From Emydura subglobosa (lineage: Eukaryota; Chordata; Testudines; Chelidae): 64,000 nucleotides of DNA. Position numbers and translations under genes: made by a program. The notes beneath the pieces were generated by a model. The model saw only the letters and a program-made list of their open reading frames with translations, was not told where the DNA came from and made no database searches. The DNA is taken from the NCBI GenBank assembly GCA_007922225.1, contig ML679946.1, positions 90,176,407 to 90,240,406 of the forward strand, read 5' to 3'. Positions 41,075 to 52,917 of this stretch are shown here, one piece after another (the first letter of the stretch is position 1; each line of letters opens with the position of its first letter).

Positions 41075-41480
41075 CTAAGGCCACATCTACATTACAAAAC
41101 TGTCAGCCTAATTTATGTCGCCATACAATTGCCGCAGTAATTACATCGCTCGTGTGTGTCTACACTTTGCTCCTTGTGTCAGCGGTGTGTGTCCACCCCA
41201 GGAGGAGTCCTTGTATTGATTATACTGTAAGTGAGGGGCATTGTGGGAAGGCTCCTGAAAGCAAGTAACAGTTGACGTAAGCAACACAGCGTCTACACTG
41301 ACACAGCGTCGACCTAACTACATCGACTTTGATGCTACACCACTCGAGGAGGTGGAGTTAAGTCAGCTTAGCAGAGCAGTTACGTCCGAGGGAGTGAAAT
41401 TTAAGTGTAGACACTTCCATAGTTAGGTCGACGTAAACTGCCTTGCATTGACCTAATTCTGTAGTGTAGACCAGACCTAA
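41075..41480. mobile_element. Harbinger-like MITE, TAA target site
   Basis: Ends taaggccacatctacattac and gtagtgtagaccagacctaa are inverted repeats with TAA at both outer edges. Internally, gcgtcgacctaactacatcg is inverted relative to agttaggtcgacgtaaactg. 406 bp, non-coding. Confidence 0.75.
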
Positions 41481-42200
41481 TATACAATGGTTCTTGACAG
41501 TTATAATACCTCATGCTCTTGAGGGCCTGTAGGAAGTTGCCTGAGATCTCAAGTCCTCTCAGATTTGTGTCTTTTTAGTTTGTTTGTCTATTTGATTCTT
41601 TGCTTGAACTTGTCAAAAGGAAAAAATCTTGGGAAAAGAAATGGATGTTTTTACTGAAAAGCTACTTCTTTGCAAGCTCAGAAAGGATTCAGGAGGGCAA
41701 TTTGTGGACAGCATGCTTTATTTTTTTTAAATTGGGACAAAGTGATTAAGGCTTTCAAGATCAGGTTATCTTTCAGTTATATAAATCTTAATATATTTGC
41801 TTTTATATTTTAAAGAAGGTGGAAGAAATTGAGGGATGGGAAATTGCAAGGGAATGTGATCAATAATATAAGAACCAATTCTAAAGAAAAAATGTTAGAA
41901 CCTTGGAAAAATGTGGTCAATTTCTTTTTTTTATCCATTTTCATGCAGCTTTGTGCAGCCTGCCTTGGGTGAGGACCAGCAACTGACATTCTGAAAGGCT
42001 GTAAGAGAGGCTGTTGTCACTGAGTCTGAGTCTCCTCTACCATACACAGGGGTCATGACCTGAAGTTCATGGAATTACATCCCTGAGAGAGGTGAATGTG
42101 GCTGCACAGTGTTTCCAGACTGATCAGGAACAGGAAGTGGCCGTTACTCTGGAGGCAACCCTGGTCTCACACTGCGTCTGACCCAATTTTTGCAAACTAT
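41481..42200. other. Intergenic, unclassified
   Basis: AT-rich, no feature recognised. Confidence 0.4.
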
Positions 42201-42993
42201 AAGGGCGCGTCTACACTACAAACTTAAGTCGACCTATGTTAGGGCGACTTAGAGCCAGCGCAGCAATTACAGTGGTGGTTCATGTCCACACTACCCAGTA
42301 CCCTCCTTCTGCTGGAGGTGCGTGTCCCCAGCAGGAGTGCTTCCACGGTCTAAAGAGCGGCAGTGTGGGGGGCTGAGAGCCCAGGGTCTCAGCTCTATAT
42401 GCAGCTCCCCCTGGGCTCCCTGCTCTCCACTGGGAGCCGGGCTGTCCCCAGGGCTCCCCTCTCCAGCTGTCATTCTTGTCAATTTCCCAGCTCTGTGCTG
42501 GAGCCGAGAAATTGACAAGAAAGCCAGGGGCTAGAGCCCAGCTGTCCCCTGGGCTCGGAGCAGGGAGCCTCTGGGCAGCCGGGCGCCTAGTGAGGAGTGG
42601 GGAGCCGAGAGCCCTGGGAACAGTGGGCTGTAGCTGGAGCCATCCACCCACTTCTGGCTTTCTTGTCAATTCCAGGACTCCAGCTCTGAGCTGTGAAGTT
42701 GACAAGAATGACTGGGAACCTGGGGGTTGCTGTGCTCCTGGCAGAAAGCCCAGAGCCCAGGGGCGTGGAGCTGGGAAATTGACAAGAATGACAGTCAACA
42801 ACCAATGTAAGTAACCTGCAGTGTCTACACAGACACTGCATCACCCTAACTACGCCAACATGAGCCCTAGGCCTCTGGTGGAGGTGGAGTTATGATGTCG
42901 GAGTTGTAGGGCACTTACATTGGAGGGACCAAGGCTGCAGTGTGTGCATTGACATAAGTAGGTTGACATGGGCTGCCTTAGACCAAACCTAAA
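42201..42993. mobile_element. Harbinger-like element with five internal alternating motif copies
   Basis: Outer edges taagggcgcgtctacactac and ccaaacctaa are inverted ends with TAA on both sides. The GC-rich interior carries a gaaattgacaagaatgac-like motif at 42472 (minus), 42508 (plus), 42656 (minus), 42695 (plus) and 42775 (plus). The open frames seen there on both strands (up to 173 codons) arise from composition and symmetry, not from a recognisable protein. Confidence 0.75.
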
Positions 42994-43224
42994 GCAAGTC
43001 CTCTGAAGTGTTGAGTCCCTTCTGGAAAGTGCTGAGTGTCTTTAACCCCCTCATTGCTTTCATGAGGCGCTGAGGGCACTCAAGACCTCCCAAGACAAGC
43101 GAGAGAGGTTTGGATGGTGAGAAGGATAAGAGATCTAGCCAAATTTTTGAATCCCTATCCAGACCTACAGAAACCCTGGAGTCCACAGACAATGAACGAC
43201 CTCTTAGTAGCTGTGATGCTGACA

Positions 43225-44215
43225 GACAGGTGCCAGCTCTTGCTAAGGCTGTGTCAGCTGAGCACTGAAAAATTCATAGCTGGAAGCCAGACCAGCTCAG
43301 CTGTGTGTTAGTATTGTTCAAGATACATGTTAGACTTGCCAGGATGTGTTTAGTGTTCAGACTCTATAAAATGTTTCTAAGTTGCTGCATGCATTAATTG
43401 TACCTGTGATGGCTGTATCCCATGCTATCAGGTAATAAGTAAGTTTTGCTTTAGAACTGTAAAATCACCTGCTCTGAACTTGTGAACTCAGACAGGAGGA
43501 GTGGTTCCCCACCCTTCAAAGTGGGCCATTGTGAGGCATCACGATACAAAGACTGGGCTAATGGCCCTCTCACACCTGTAAAGATGCTCCTGGCAAGGAA
43601 GCATGGCCCATCAGGTGGAATTCTGACATGAAAATTCTTCATCTCTTTGCTCCTTGCACTCTCATATGGCTGGAGCTAGGAGATGAAAGCAGAGATCCTG
43701 GTGTCAACCTGTGTTAGCCCTAAAACATATTCAGCGCTGACTGCTTACTAGAACTCTGTCATGCTCTGAAACCATAGACTGTAGCTCATTTGTGTATATA
43801 TGCTGCCTGCTTTAACCTGTAAATAACTCTGATTTCTTTTTCCTAGTCTATAAATCCTTACTTAGTTTACTATAGGACTGGTTACTTGTGTTGTCTTTGG
43901 TGTGAGATCTGAGGTAGAGATTGATCTGGGGTAAGTGACTGGTCTCCTGGGCCTGTGAGAAATCTGAATATCTTGTGATCTTTATCACCAAGTCCAGCGT
44001 GCCTGTGTGTAAGATAGACTGGAGAGCCCAAGGGGACTGTGTGTGACACCATGTTAAGACTATTCCAGTTGTTCAGGAGTTCACATTTGTTACTGGGTGG
44101 TGAAATCTATTGATAGAACACACCACCAGCTCAGGGTGTTCTACCCTGCTCTTTTGACAGTCTGCCCTGAGGTTGGCACTCACAGCATTGAACCGCTCCA
44201 GACAGCAGGACAGAA
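43225..44215 (+). mobile_element. LTR-like repeat, copy B
   Basis: Collinear with copy A at 33.6-34.7 kb in direct orientation: catagctggaagccagacca, tgttagtattgttcaagata, ggggtaagtgactggtctcc, agcccaaggggactgtgtgt, and ttgacagtctgccctgaggt. The middle third differs strongly between the copies. No coding frame. Confidence 0.65.
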
Positions 44216-44221
44216 GCTCTG

Positions 44222-44390
44222 AACATAAGAACAACCATACTGAGTGAGACCATTGGTCCATCTAGCTCAGTACCCTGTCTTCTGACAGTGGCCAATGCCA
44301 GGTGCTTCAGAGGGAATGAACAGAACAGGTCATCAAGCGATTCATCCCCTGTTGCCCATCTTCAGCATCCTGATGAGTGACACATTGTGG
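44222..44390 (-). mobile_element. CR1 LINE 3' fragment, reverse
   Basis: gaacataagaacaaccatac then tgagtgagaccattggtcca is the reversed CR1 end (compare the plus copy ending at 22955). It continues with cctgtcttctgacagtggcc. Confidence 0.9.
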
Positions 44391-44442
44391 CATGCATGTG
44401 AGTAAAAGACAATCACTCTGTGCTGCATAGCACATCGAGGGT

Positions 44443-44504
44443 CTGATCCTGCTCCCACTGCAGTCAATGGCAGAACTCCCGCTGTCTTCAGTCAGGCAGG
44501 ATCA
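44443..44504. repeat. Short palindromic repeat
   Basis: tgatcctgc near the left and gcaggatca at the right form inverted ends around cagtcaatggcagaactccc. Confidence 0.65.
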
Positions 44505-45964
44505 ATCCCCTAAGAGCACAGAACTGTCATGGAACATTTCGGGCACTGCTGAGGCATGCCAAAGAGAATGTGAAGGAAAGTCGGTGTAATCAGGATTGCA
44601 GAACCCTAAGAAGACATCAGCAGAATGGAGGTCTTACATGCTATAAATTCTAGCGACCCTGACAGTATATTTCACTTTCCTACCAACACGGAGACTGTAG
44701 AACAACTCTGCAGATTAGTCACTGTACAACAGGGTCACATTCTTCCACCACCTCATTTGAGAATTTTTTCCCCCCAAATGTAAGTCACAGAAGTAGTTAC
44801 TGATTTCAGGAAGAATCTCCATACCTTGCTGTGTACTCTTTATAAACATGACAGAAGGCCCTCTGCAGAATGCTATCTCCTTTCAGATGCATTTGTATAT
44901 ATTTTCTCTGCACCATGTTACTACCACAGATGTGCTTGAACCAAAATCATGGATCCAGGCACCCATACTTTTATCATCTGAGTTCCACCTCTAATTACAG
45001 TCTTCACACAAACTTTCCAGTTATTTCTGACAGAGAGATTATTGCTTGTAGAAACTTTTTCATCCTTTCTTCTTCCAAGGTCACAGCCTGATGCTAACAA
45101 GCATATAGACCACTTAGGGCTATTTTAATTAGCTGACACTGAGAGATTTGCCTCAGCTTCACGAATGCCTCTCTGCAAAAACTACAGAGCTTCACCAGAG
45201 CTTGTCAATTCACTAGCAGCTTCTAAATTGAAAAGCTCTTGACAGTTCTACTGTTTCCTATTAATTGAAGAGTGACCAAGACTGGCCTATCAGCCTGGTG
45301 GAATTTGGTGTCTAATTACTGGGCTAATATGGGGAGCCTGTCTTTCAAAATTATGTGTCTGTCATAGCATGAAATCTTCCCATTTTTCAGCTTTCAAAGA
45401 ACTGCCATTGACTTCCCTGCCCAGGTGAAGGCAGTTACCTCACAAAGCTGTTTCCCTTTGCTGCCTTAACTACTAATGTACTTCTGGCATGCAGCTGGGC
45501 ACAGCAGCAAAAACCACACCGAACGCTTTCTGTCTGTAATGAGGAGAATTCTGCCAAAAGGGTTTACTTGAACAAATTAAGATTGAGGTTTCATTATCTT
45601 TAATTGCTAGATTAGCATCTAAAATGAAATAGGATTTTGGCAGAGAAGCGGAAAACGTCTCAAGTTTCCATTTCAACCTCTTGTATCACACTGTGCAGTA
45701 CACTCTTTATTTCCTCTTGTCATTCACCAATCATGAGCCCTGTAGATTCACAGGGAACATCGACAGCTATTAAGGCCACTTTCCCAAAGGTGCTTTAAAA
45801 CGATGTGCAATAATTTAGAATCTGTAATCAAGCTGGGCAGAGGGCCAGTGGGGATTAGGGCTTGCTGATAGTTACTAAAAATACTGATTCAGAACTATTA
45901 AGTTGTGCATATCATCAGTCTAGCCAAGGTAACCACATATACTTACTGCTCTCTTTCACTGTTT
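44505..45964. other. Intergenic, unclassified
   Basis: AT-rich single-copy-looking DNA without recognised repeats or exons. Confidence 0.35.
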
Positions 45965-46265
45965 CACTCAAGACTGTTTGCTGGCCTGCCCTCCCGAGGG
46001 GCTAGGTGATAGACTACTTCCTCGCCCTGCTGAGGGCTGTTTCCTGCTGCCGGCCTGTCCCTGCCTGAGGGCCGGACCATAGACTGCTGGCGTGCCCCAT
46101 GGGGGCAAGAGACTATTCCCCCAAAGGAACAGCCTGGACCAAGGCTTGCCCTACTGAGGGCCGGACTCCCCGCAGGGCGTAGGTGCCGGGAGGTGTGTCC
46201 TCCTCCTGTGACTGATGCAGAGGGAGAGCCACCAGCGCCGCCCCCTACAAGGGATCCTCTACAGA
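45965..46265. repeat. GC-rich block with irregular internal repeats
   Basis: Recurrent ctgagggccgga / gaggggctagg ... atagactactt / atagactgctgg units suggest degenerate tandem repetition. It probably belongs to an interspersed retroelement; family unknown. Confidence 0.45.
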
Positions 46266-46299
46266 CCGAAATGAACATATGTTCAGTGCTTTGAAACCA

Positions 46300-46850
46300 G
46301 GAGTGTGTGCAGGGATTCAAAGGTGATGACTTCTGGAGGGGCACTTTAAACACCAGCCGCCCCCACCCAGTGCCCCTGGGCCCCGCTGCCTCTCTCATCC
46401 ACCAGGCCCCCGCTGCCTCCCCACCCAACCTACTTAGCATCTCTGGGCCCCAATGTCTCCCCGCCCACCCATTGTCCCAAGCTCCCTTCTGTGCACCCCA
46501 GGCAGGCTCCAAACACTTAGTGGAGACTGCAAGGGAAGGGATAGGACTCAGTAGGCTTCCCCGCACCCCCTCTGGCAGAGCTGCCAGCCTGTCTTCCCTG
46601 CTCTCGGCGCCATCTAGTGGGGCTCAGGGGGAACGCTAGCTGCAGTGCCTGTCCCAGGCACGTCCCTTCAGCCGCGCTCAGCCCAACTCCCACCCTGGCA
46701 AAAAGGAGGGAGGACAGGCTCAGGAGAGGACATCCCAGGGCAGGGGGCTGGGGCACAAACTGGGGCCAATGGCGGAGATGATTGGGGATGCCAGGCCCCT
46801 GCTTGCCCCGCCTTGTGCATGTCCTTGTTTGAAACTGTGCACCATTTTTG
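46300..46850. other. GC-rich block, unclassified
   Basis: C-rich plus strand with long chance frames on both strands (200 codons on the minus strand from 46566). There are no conserved motifs and a CpG content lower than a CpG island would show by eye. Likely repeat-derived. Confidence 0.35.
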
Positions 46851-46873
46851 CTAGGTATCGTTGTTGTTGAGTA

Positions 46874-46897
46874 TTTTTTTTTTTTTGGGGGGGGGGG
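46874..46897 (+). repeat. T13 G11 homopolymer pair
   Basis: Thirteen T followed directly by eleven G. It may mark the tail of a reversed poly(A) element and is prone to assembly error. Confidence 0.9.
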
Positions 46898-48584
46898 TGT
46901 AATTGGAATTGATAAATACTTCCCATTTTATCATCAGGTAATGGATTTTGTGGGAAACATGTGGATTCGTTCCATAGTCCCTTAGCATTGAAATACAGAG
47001 CTCAGGCTTTAAACCCAGGTCATTTGATAGGGCAACAAAATCCCTCACATGAGGGTCAAACCCTGAGAGATGCTGAATGCCCTTGACTTCCACTGAAGTC
47101 AGTAAGTGTTCAGAGGAGCTAGCACCTCTCAGACAGTGCTTACTAACAGCACTGGGCTTCTGATGGGCCCAGCAGATGGGAATCTGAGCCCCAAAAGGCC
47201 CCATTCTGAACACTAGGCCCAGTATTTTCTGTCAGTGTTTTTTCTATTGATATCAACTACACTTGGAGCCTGGCCCAAAGCCCGCTGACGTCAATGGGAA
47301 CCTTCCCATTGTCTTAGGACCAGTCCCTTGTCTGGCAACACATGCAGACAGGTAGCTGAAAATGAAATACAGCCTGTAGCATCTAGCAGTAGTAACGTCT
47401 TCAACAGAATTTGGGTCAGTTTCTTCCCTCACAACCCTACAACCCCACTGAGTTAAATCATAAAAATATTTCTGACTGTGAGAGCTGGCACTGGTGAAAG
47501 TCTCATCGCTTGGGCCATTTCAAATTAAATTGGGCAAAGCACTTGAAAGAACATTGCAGGGAACAAGGTAAGGGAATGGGCTGGGATACGTAACAGATTC
47601 TTTCCAGCAGGGCTGGTGAGGGAAGAGCCATAAAATAGTCATTGGAGCCCTGGGATGAAATCCTATTAGCAGACTAGAGTAAGTCAGACCCTAGACACTC
47701 AAATATTGGGGGCAAGGAGATTTCTGCTGTACAAAAGAGAAACTCTCCTCTTTTTAGAATATGTACAGCTCTTAGGATTCATGCCAGATCAATAACCTAA
47801 TTCCAACAATTATCTATTCCAGCAACAATATAAAAGCAGATCTAACATCCACCTGAAAGGCAGTACCACTTGGATAGTGTTAAAATATATTAATGTATTC
47901 ATTGTGGGAACAAAACTAAACACTAACTAGTCACAATTTACATTTTAGTAGCTTAAAAAGTGACCTCGCATGCACTAGTTTTCCATTCACCTTGGAGTTA
48001 CTCCTGACTTATGCTGCTGTGAGAACAGAATCAGGTCCTCACAGACTTCATTGCTGAGGAAACAAGTGGGAAGGGGATATTGACGTCATTATCTGAGCCT
48101 TTTGTCTCAGAAGGGTTCTGGCATCAATGGGCTTTGCTGACCTCATCTATGGAGCTGTAAAGAGCGCATGCTATTTGATCATATCTAACTTTCACAATGC
48201 CAGAGTTTAATGAAGGGCAGGTGATATGATAAGAACATTGACTTGTGTAATATTCACTTTCTCAGCACGAGTTGTGTTTTACATTAAAAGGAGGTGCTGT
48301 GGTCCCCATGATGATGCAGTACCATGACATGTAAATGATGATGTGTCCCAGAGATTGTTAGGGAACATAGATGCAAAACACAAAATATACGAGCTTTTTA
48401 AAAAACATAAAAAAAGAGAGGCATTGTCTAGTGGTCTGAACGCAGGAGTTCCTGAAGGTTGTGCATTAGCAAGCCATCTGCTGCGTGCAAGAAGTGTGTT
48501 ATGGGGGAAGGCCATGTGTATTAAACTACCTGAAAAGTGCATCAATGGCCTATTAAGGAAAGCCATGGCTTGACTTTGACGCAC
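46898..48584. other. Intergenic, mostly unclassified
   Basis: A short inverted stretch lies at 47085-47105 (cttccactgaagtcag). A MIR-head-like fragment (gaggcattgtctagtggtct) is near 48418-48450. No gene recognised. Confidence 0.35.
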
Positions 48585-48759
48585 GGGAATGGGTTACCTA
48601 GGGAGGTGGTGGAATCTCCATCCTTAGAGGTATTTAAGGTGCGGCTTGACAAATCCCAGCTGGGATGATTTAGTTGACATTGGTCCTGCTTTGAGCAGGG
48701 GGTTGAACTAGATGACTTCCTGAGGTCCCTTCCAACCCTAATCTTCTATGATTCTATGA
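48585..48759 (+). mobile_element. CR1 LINE 3' terminus
   Basis: gggaggtggtggaatctcca ... gatgacttcctgaggtccct ... tcttctatgattctatga, the cleanest CR1 3' end in the window, 5'-truncated to about 175 bp. Confidence 0.95.
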
Positions 48760-49589
48760 CTTACTCCTTTTAGTGTTCATGTCGGTTGGGGTCTAGGAGC
48801 ACAAAGCCTAACCTGGAATACCTCCCACGTGATTGCCAACTAGACTTCAGTCATTACCAAGTAAGTAATTAAAAGCGCTGTATCCACTCTCTTATGCTAT
48901 CCAGTCCCTCCTCTGAAAAAGCAGACACAATTTTCTCCAGCTTTGAAAGAAATCAGGTTTAGTCGTTATTTACTTTTAAATATTCTGTGCAAACTCATTC
49001 CAGCTACACAAAGCAGTGATAAATCCAGCATAACTGGGTTTACAACTGCTTTGGGTAACCAGAGTGGTGCTAAGTAGCCGAGTTTATGAGTGAATATGAA
49101 CCTATATTTTTAATCTCAAATATGTTACCTGCTGTGAATGGAAGGAAAAGGTTGTGTAATACAGTGCCTGCTACTCCTCTGAACTGACAGGTACAGTGCT
49201 GTATTTTTAAACGGGGGCGGGAGGGCGGGGGGGAAGTAAAATCCAAAATGAATTTTCCAAGATACTTTATGAAATTTGTTGAAACCAAAGTTTACATTTG
49301 CATGCACGAGCATTTGTGCCAGAAGTGCATGTGTGTGAATCCAGTTAGGGATCAGACCGTGTGACGTATCAAACCAACCACAGTCAGTGCAGCCTGAATA
49401 TTGAATGCTTGCAGAAAAGTATTGTTGATGGAGCTGCAGGGACCGGGTTGGGATTTCCAAAAGCACTCAGTGTTGGTCTAACTCTGCTCCCACTGACTTC
49501 CATGGAAATTTAACTGCTGATTTCACTGAGAGGAAAGTTAGGCCAATGAGGAGAGCTTTAGACCCAAAAGGTGAGTTGGCTAGATTCAA
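48760..49589. other. Intergenic, unclassified
   Basis: A G-rich tract at 49212-49235 and a short palindrome-like stretch at about 49474-49550. No gene recognised. Confidence 0.35.
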
Positions 49590-49680
49590 ATAATCAATTT
49601 GAGGAAATTGTACAAGCAGCAAAAAGAGCTTAGCATCGTCAAATTATTTGTCACAATTTATTCAATTAGCTCCAACAGCT
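49590..49680 (+). repeat. Unnamed repeat, copy 1 of inverted pair
   Basis: ataatcaatttgaggaaatt, acaagcagcaaaaagagctt, gtcaaattatttgtcaca and attcaattagctccaa recur in inverted order at 52811-52894. Confidence 0.75.
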
Positions 49681-51749
49681 ACCATGACTGGAGAAGAAAT
49701 AATTCAACAGGATTTAGCAGCGAAGAGGACAGGTTAAGCCATGAGCAGACCTGTGAGAGCATTCAATGATGTTACTGTTGCCCATAGCCTTGCTCCACTG
49801 GGCCCATCTCTTTGCCTTGGCAAAGTTATTAAGATGCAATTTCTGAAGAGCAGGGCTGTAGCAAGTGGAACTAGGATTTACATTTCCTGATTAGGATAGT
49901 CCCACTGCACATGTTGGCTTCTAAAAACCACTCTTTGCAATTGCCCAAGTATTTCTAAACATGTTTAGCTCATCTCTGTTAAGAACCACTAATGAAGCTT
50001 ATTCTCATCTTGATGAACAGAGGAGTTAAGTGCCTAAATCTCATTAACACTAATGGGAATTACATGCATAAATCTGTTACTTATCAAGATGAGAAGAGAA
50101 AAAGACCTAAGAATGTACGTCTACTACCTCACTAAGCATATGGGTCTACTGTAGATATACTGCAGCTACTCAGACAGATTCTCCGCTCTGCCCAAAAAGC
50201 ACTGGATGCAGCTGAGAGGGAGTGGATGTCACAGAGGTCATTCACACCACTCTTCAATCTTGAGGCCATTTCTGCACTGGCCTGGTCCCCAGCATAATTT
50301 AGAACAGCATCAGGACTAGTCTAAACTATACTGACTGTGTACTGTAATTTATATGACAGTAACACCTAGAGGCCCTCGCTGAGATTGGGAATCACTGGGC
50401 ATATGGCTGTAAGGGGCTGGTTTGGTAACCAAAGATTACAGAAGTGTGGAGATGCCCCAGTCATGCCCTCTTTCTTTCCACACCTGGATTAGGGGGTTCT
50501 GTAGGAACTGCTGTGGTGGTCATACACCACTGAAGCATTCCCACACAGCAAATGAATCCTCAGGAGTTCAAAGCTATTGAGTTTCTGCATGTTTTTCATC
50601 AGTACACAGCAGACTAAATGGACCCAAGAATCAAGCCAGTGCAGAGTTAGCTACAACAGTGATGAGCAAAAGATAGAGCCACCTGCCAGCCTGCTTTGTG
50701 GATATTGGGCATTTTACTGCAAGAGCTGAAAAATATTTAGGACGCAAGATGATTAGGATTTACCGTAACCTTTAAGAGCAGCCTTCGCTTTGCCAACATG
50801 CTTGAAACAATTCAATCAGAAATTGAGTGAAGATAAAGAATAAGCCCATAATAAATAAGAAAGAAAGGATTATACTCCATTATTGATGTTCTATTATGAA
50901 CATAATTTTAACTCCCATTTTTATTGGAGCGTCTATTTGTATCCTATCCACAATCCTCTGTTGTGCTTCTTCTCGAAGAAACTGTGTTTAATGAACTTGA
51001 GCATCTTCATGCTATAAGTTTTTTATTACAGTGCCATTTATTGGAAATTTATACATTGCTCCATCCAGACCCAATTTGCAAAGTGTAAATTTATCATTCC
51101 CTCTAAAGGGCAAAAATTGGCCAGTCTACATAATTTATGACCATCTGTTCTCTTGTCTTGATTTACAGTTCAAAGTATAAGCAGTTCATAATTGTGTGCA
51201 TTTAAAGAGTTTTGAATAGTTCTTTTAGAACAAAAGCTACTATTAAAAGCATAAAGTTATCAGACTGTAAATCCATGTACTCTGGTATGATACTTTTGGC
51301 AGTGAATCTGCTTTACTCCATACACTTCCGAGGAAGACAGCCCTCACCCCTTGGCCCCCCTCACCACAAAAAAGAAAATGAGCATATTAAAGAGTTCTTA
51401 AGAATTAAACAATAGCAAAAATGATTGCATGTAATTAATTCTTGGGGGGGAAAAAAGCAGGTAGGAAGATTTTGTGTTGATTTTAAAAAGATGTCTATGA
51501 TAATTGTGGTAGGGATGGGTGATAAGTGTAATATACTTATTAGGATGATACTCAGGTTTGAGGATCTATATATTCAGGTAATGTCATCTTGCCTTGCTTT
51601 CTTGAGAGAAATGTAATGAACCTGGTTGCTCATTACTGAGTACCTTCCTCCCACCCCAAATGAGCTGCAGGGAAAGGATCTAGGCAGTGCAGGGCACCGT
51701 GTTACCCAGTTCAGCATCTAGCCAGTGACAGATTATCTAATTCCCAGAG
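49681..51749. other. Intergenic, unclassified
   Basis: AT-rich and free of recognised repeats over about 2 kb. No conserved reading frame. Confidence 0.35.
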
Positions 51750-52330
51750 TACAGGAAAAGTAAGTAACACCTGAGGTCAGAAGGTACCAAAGTAGGCAGA
51801 GATGGAGGCTGTGTGAGAGCAGGAGCAGAAGGCCAGAGATATCAGCATGAAAGCTGGGACTGAAAGTCAGGCTGGGAAGCAGCCTGTTGCTGGTAGGAGG
51901 CTGCAGGAGCAGCGGCAGGACGAAGACACAGCACAGAGCCCGGCAGACTGGGGGGGGATGGCACTGGGATAGCAGGAGCACAGTATTGGCAGGTCTCAAG
52001 AAGAGAACTGACCTCTGGCCAGTGGGGCTTGCAGGTCACTGCTTTGTTGCCTCTGGAACCTAGGAAGGGCTAGATCCTAGTGACTGCAGTGCCCACACAA
52101 GTTGTCTCCAAGTCTGTGATCAGGACATGCCTACTGGTATGAAAAGCCTCAAGTCAGAAGAAAGTTAAGTGCATCCACTATGGCTAGGTTATTGTATCAA
52201 ATTGTGTTTATCTCTTATCCTGACGAAGACACTGGACCTCTGGTATTTTCTTTCCTTTCTTGCAGCCCCAGTAAATCATTTCGCATCAGAGGTGACTTCT
52301 TGGGAACCCACCAAGTGCTAGAGTCCATAT
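51750..52330. other. GC-richer block, possibly retroelement-derived
   Basis: Purine-rich ggagcagaaggccag-type sequence, then tgcagccccagtaaatcatt near its end. Composition is unlike the flanks. No protein motif recognised. Confidence 0.25.
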
Positions 52331-52746
52331 CCTTTAGTATTTAAAGCACCTGTATACCACTTGCCTTTCAGCTCCTTGTACACCTGGTAGATTGAAAAGG
52401 TTTGTAGCCCTATGGCACTCAAGGCAAACCTGCCAAATGAGGTCACTTCATAGCTATGTAACTGGAAGGAGTTGTTATTCCTCTTCCTTTCTACTGTACC
52501 TTTAAATGTTTGTGCAGCTCCCTACCTGCTGTGGAAGCAGATGCCATTTTTTTGTGCTTCACTTCAGAGGCAGAATGTTAGTGACTCACTGTGCTCTTTT
52601 TCTGTCATGGAGACTTTACATTCGTTCTTTCTCTCTTTGCTCTCCCCCCTTAACCTGAAATGAAATCATTTTAAACTGAAAATATGTTTTGCTTTTGTGC
52701 ATGGGGCAATTTATAACATGAGAGCAGTCATCAGGCACCCTTAAAG

Positions 52747-52775
52747 AGAAGAAGAAGGAGGAGGAGGAGGAGAGG
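52747..52775 (+). repeat. (GAA/GGA)n purine microsatellite
   Basis: gaagaagaaggaggaggagg and onward, an imperfect trinucleotide purine run. Confidence 0.85.
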
Positions 52776-52810
52776 TTTCAGAAGACAGACTACTGGGAAC
52801 TGGAATTGCA

Positions 52811-52894
52811 GACCATTGGAGCTAACTGAATATGTGACAAATAATTTGACGCTAAGCGGTTTTTGCTGCTTGTTCAATTTCCTCAAATTGATTG
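52811..52894 (-). repeat. Unnamed repeat, copy 2 of inverted pair
   Basis: Reverse complement of the unit at 49590-49680 with short indels and few substitutions by eye. Confidence 0.75.
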
Positions 52895-52917
52895 ATTGAT
52901 TGATTCATTGATTGATC
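52887..52917 (+). repeat. (ATTG)n microsatellite
   Basis: attgattgattgattgattc and onward, abutting the end of the unnamed repeat copy 2. Confidence 0.9.

Noticed and set aside
42280..42801. 173-codon open frame on the minus strand
   Set aside because: Lies wholly in a GC-rich palindromic element, has mirror frames on the plus strand, is Pro/Ser/Gly-rich and lacks any family motif.
45964..46566. 200-codon open frame on the minus strand
   Set aside because: Longest frame outside FER1L6 but in a GC-rich repeat-like block, with no recognisable domain and overlapping frames on the other strand.
48343..48573. 76-codon plus-strand frame upstream of the CR1 end
   Set aside because: Overlaps a MIR-head-like fragment, has a mirror frame on the minus strand and no known motif.
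52220..52250. cctgacgaagacactgg as a third hammerhead core
   Set aside because: No stem II complement followed by GAAA downstream.
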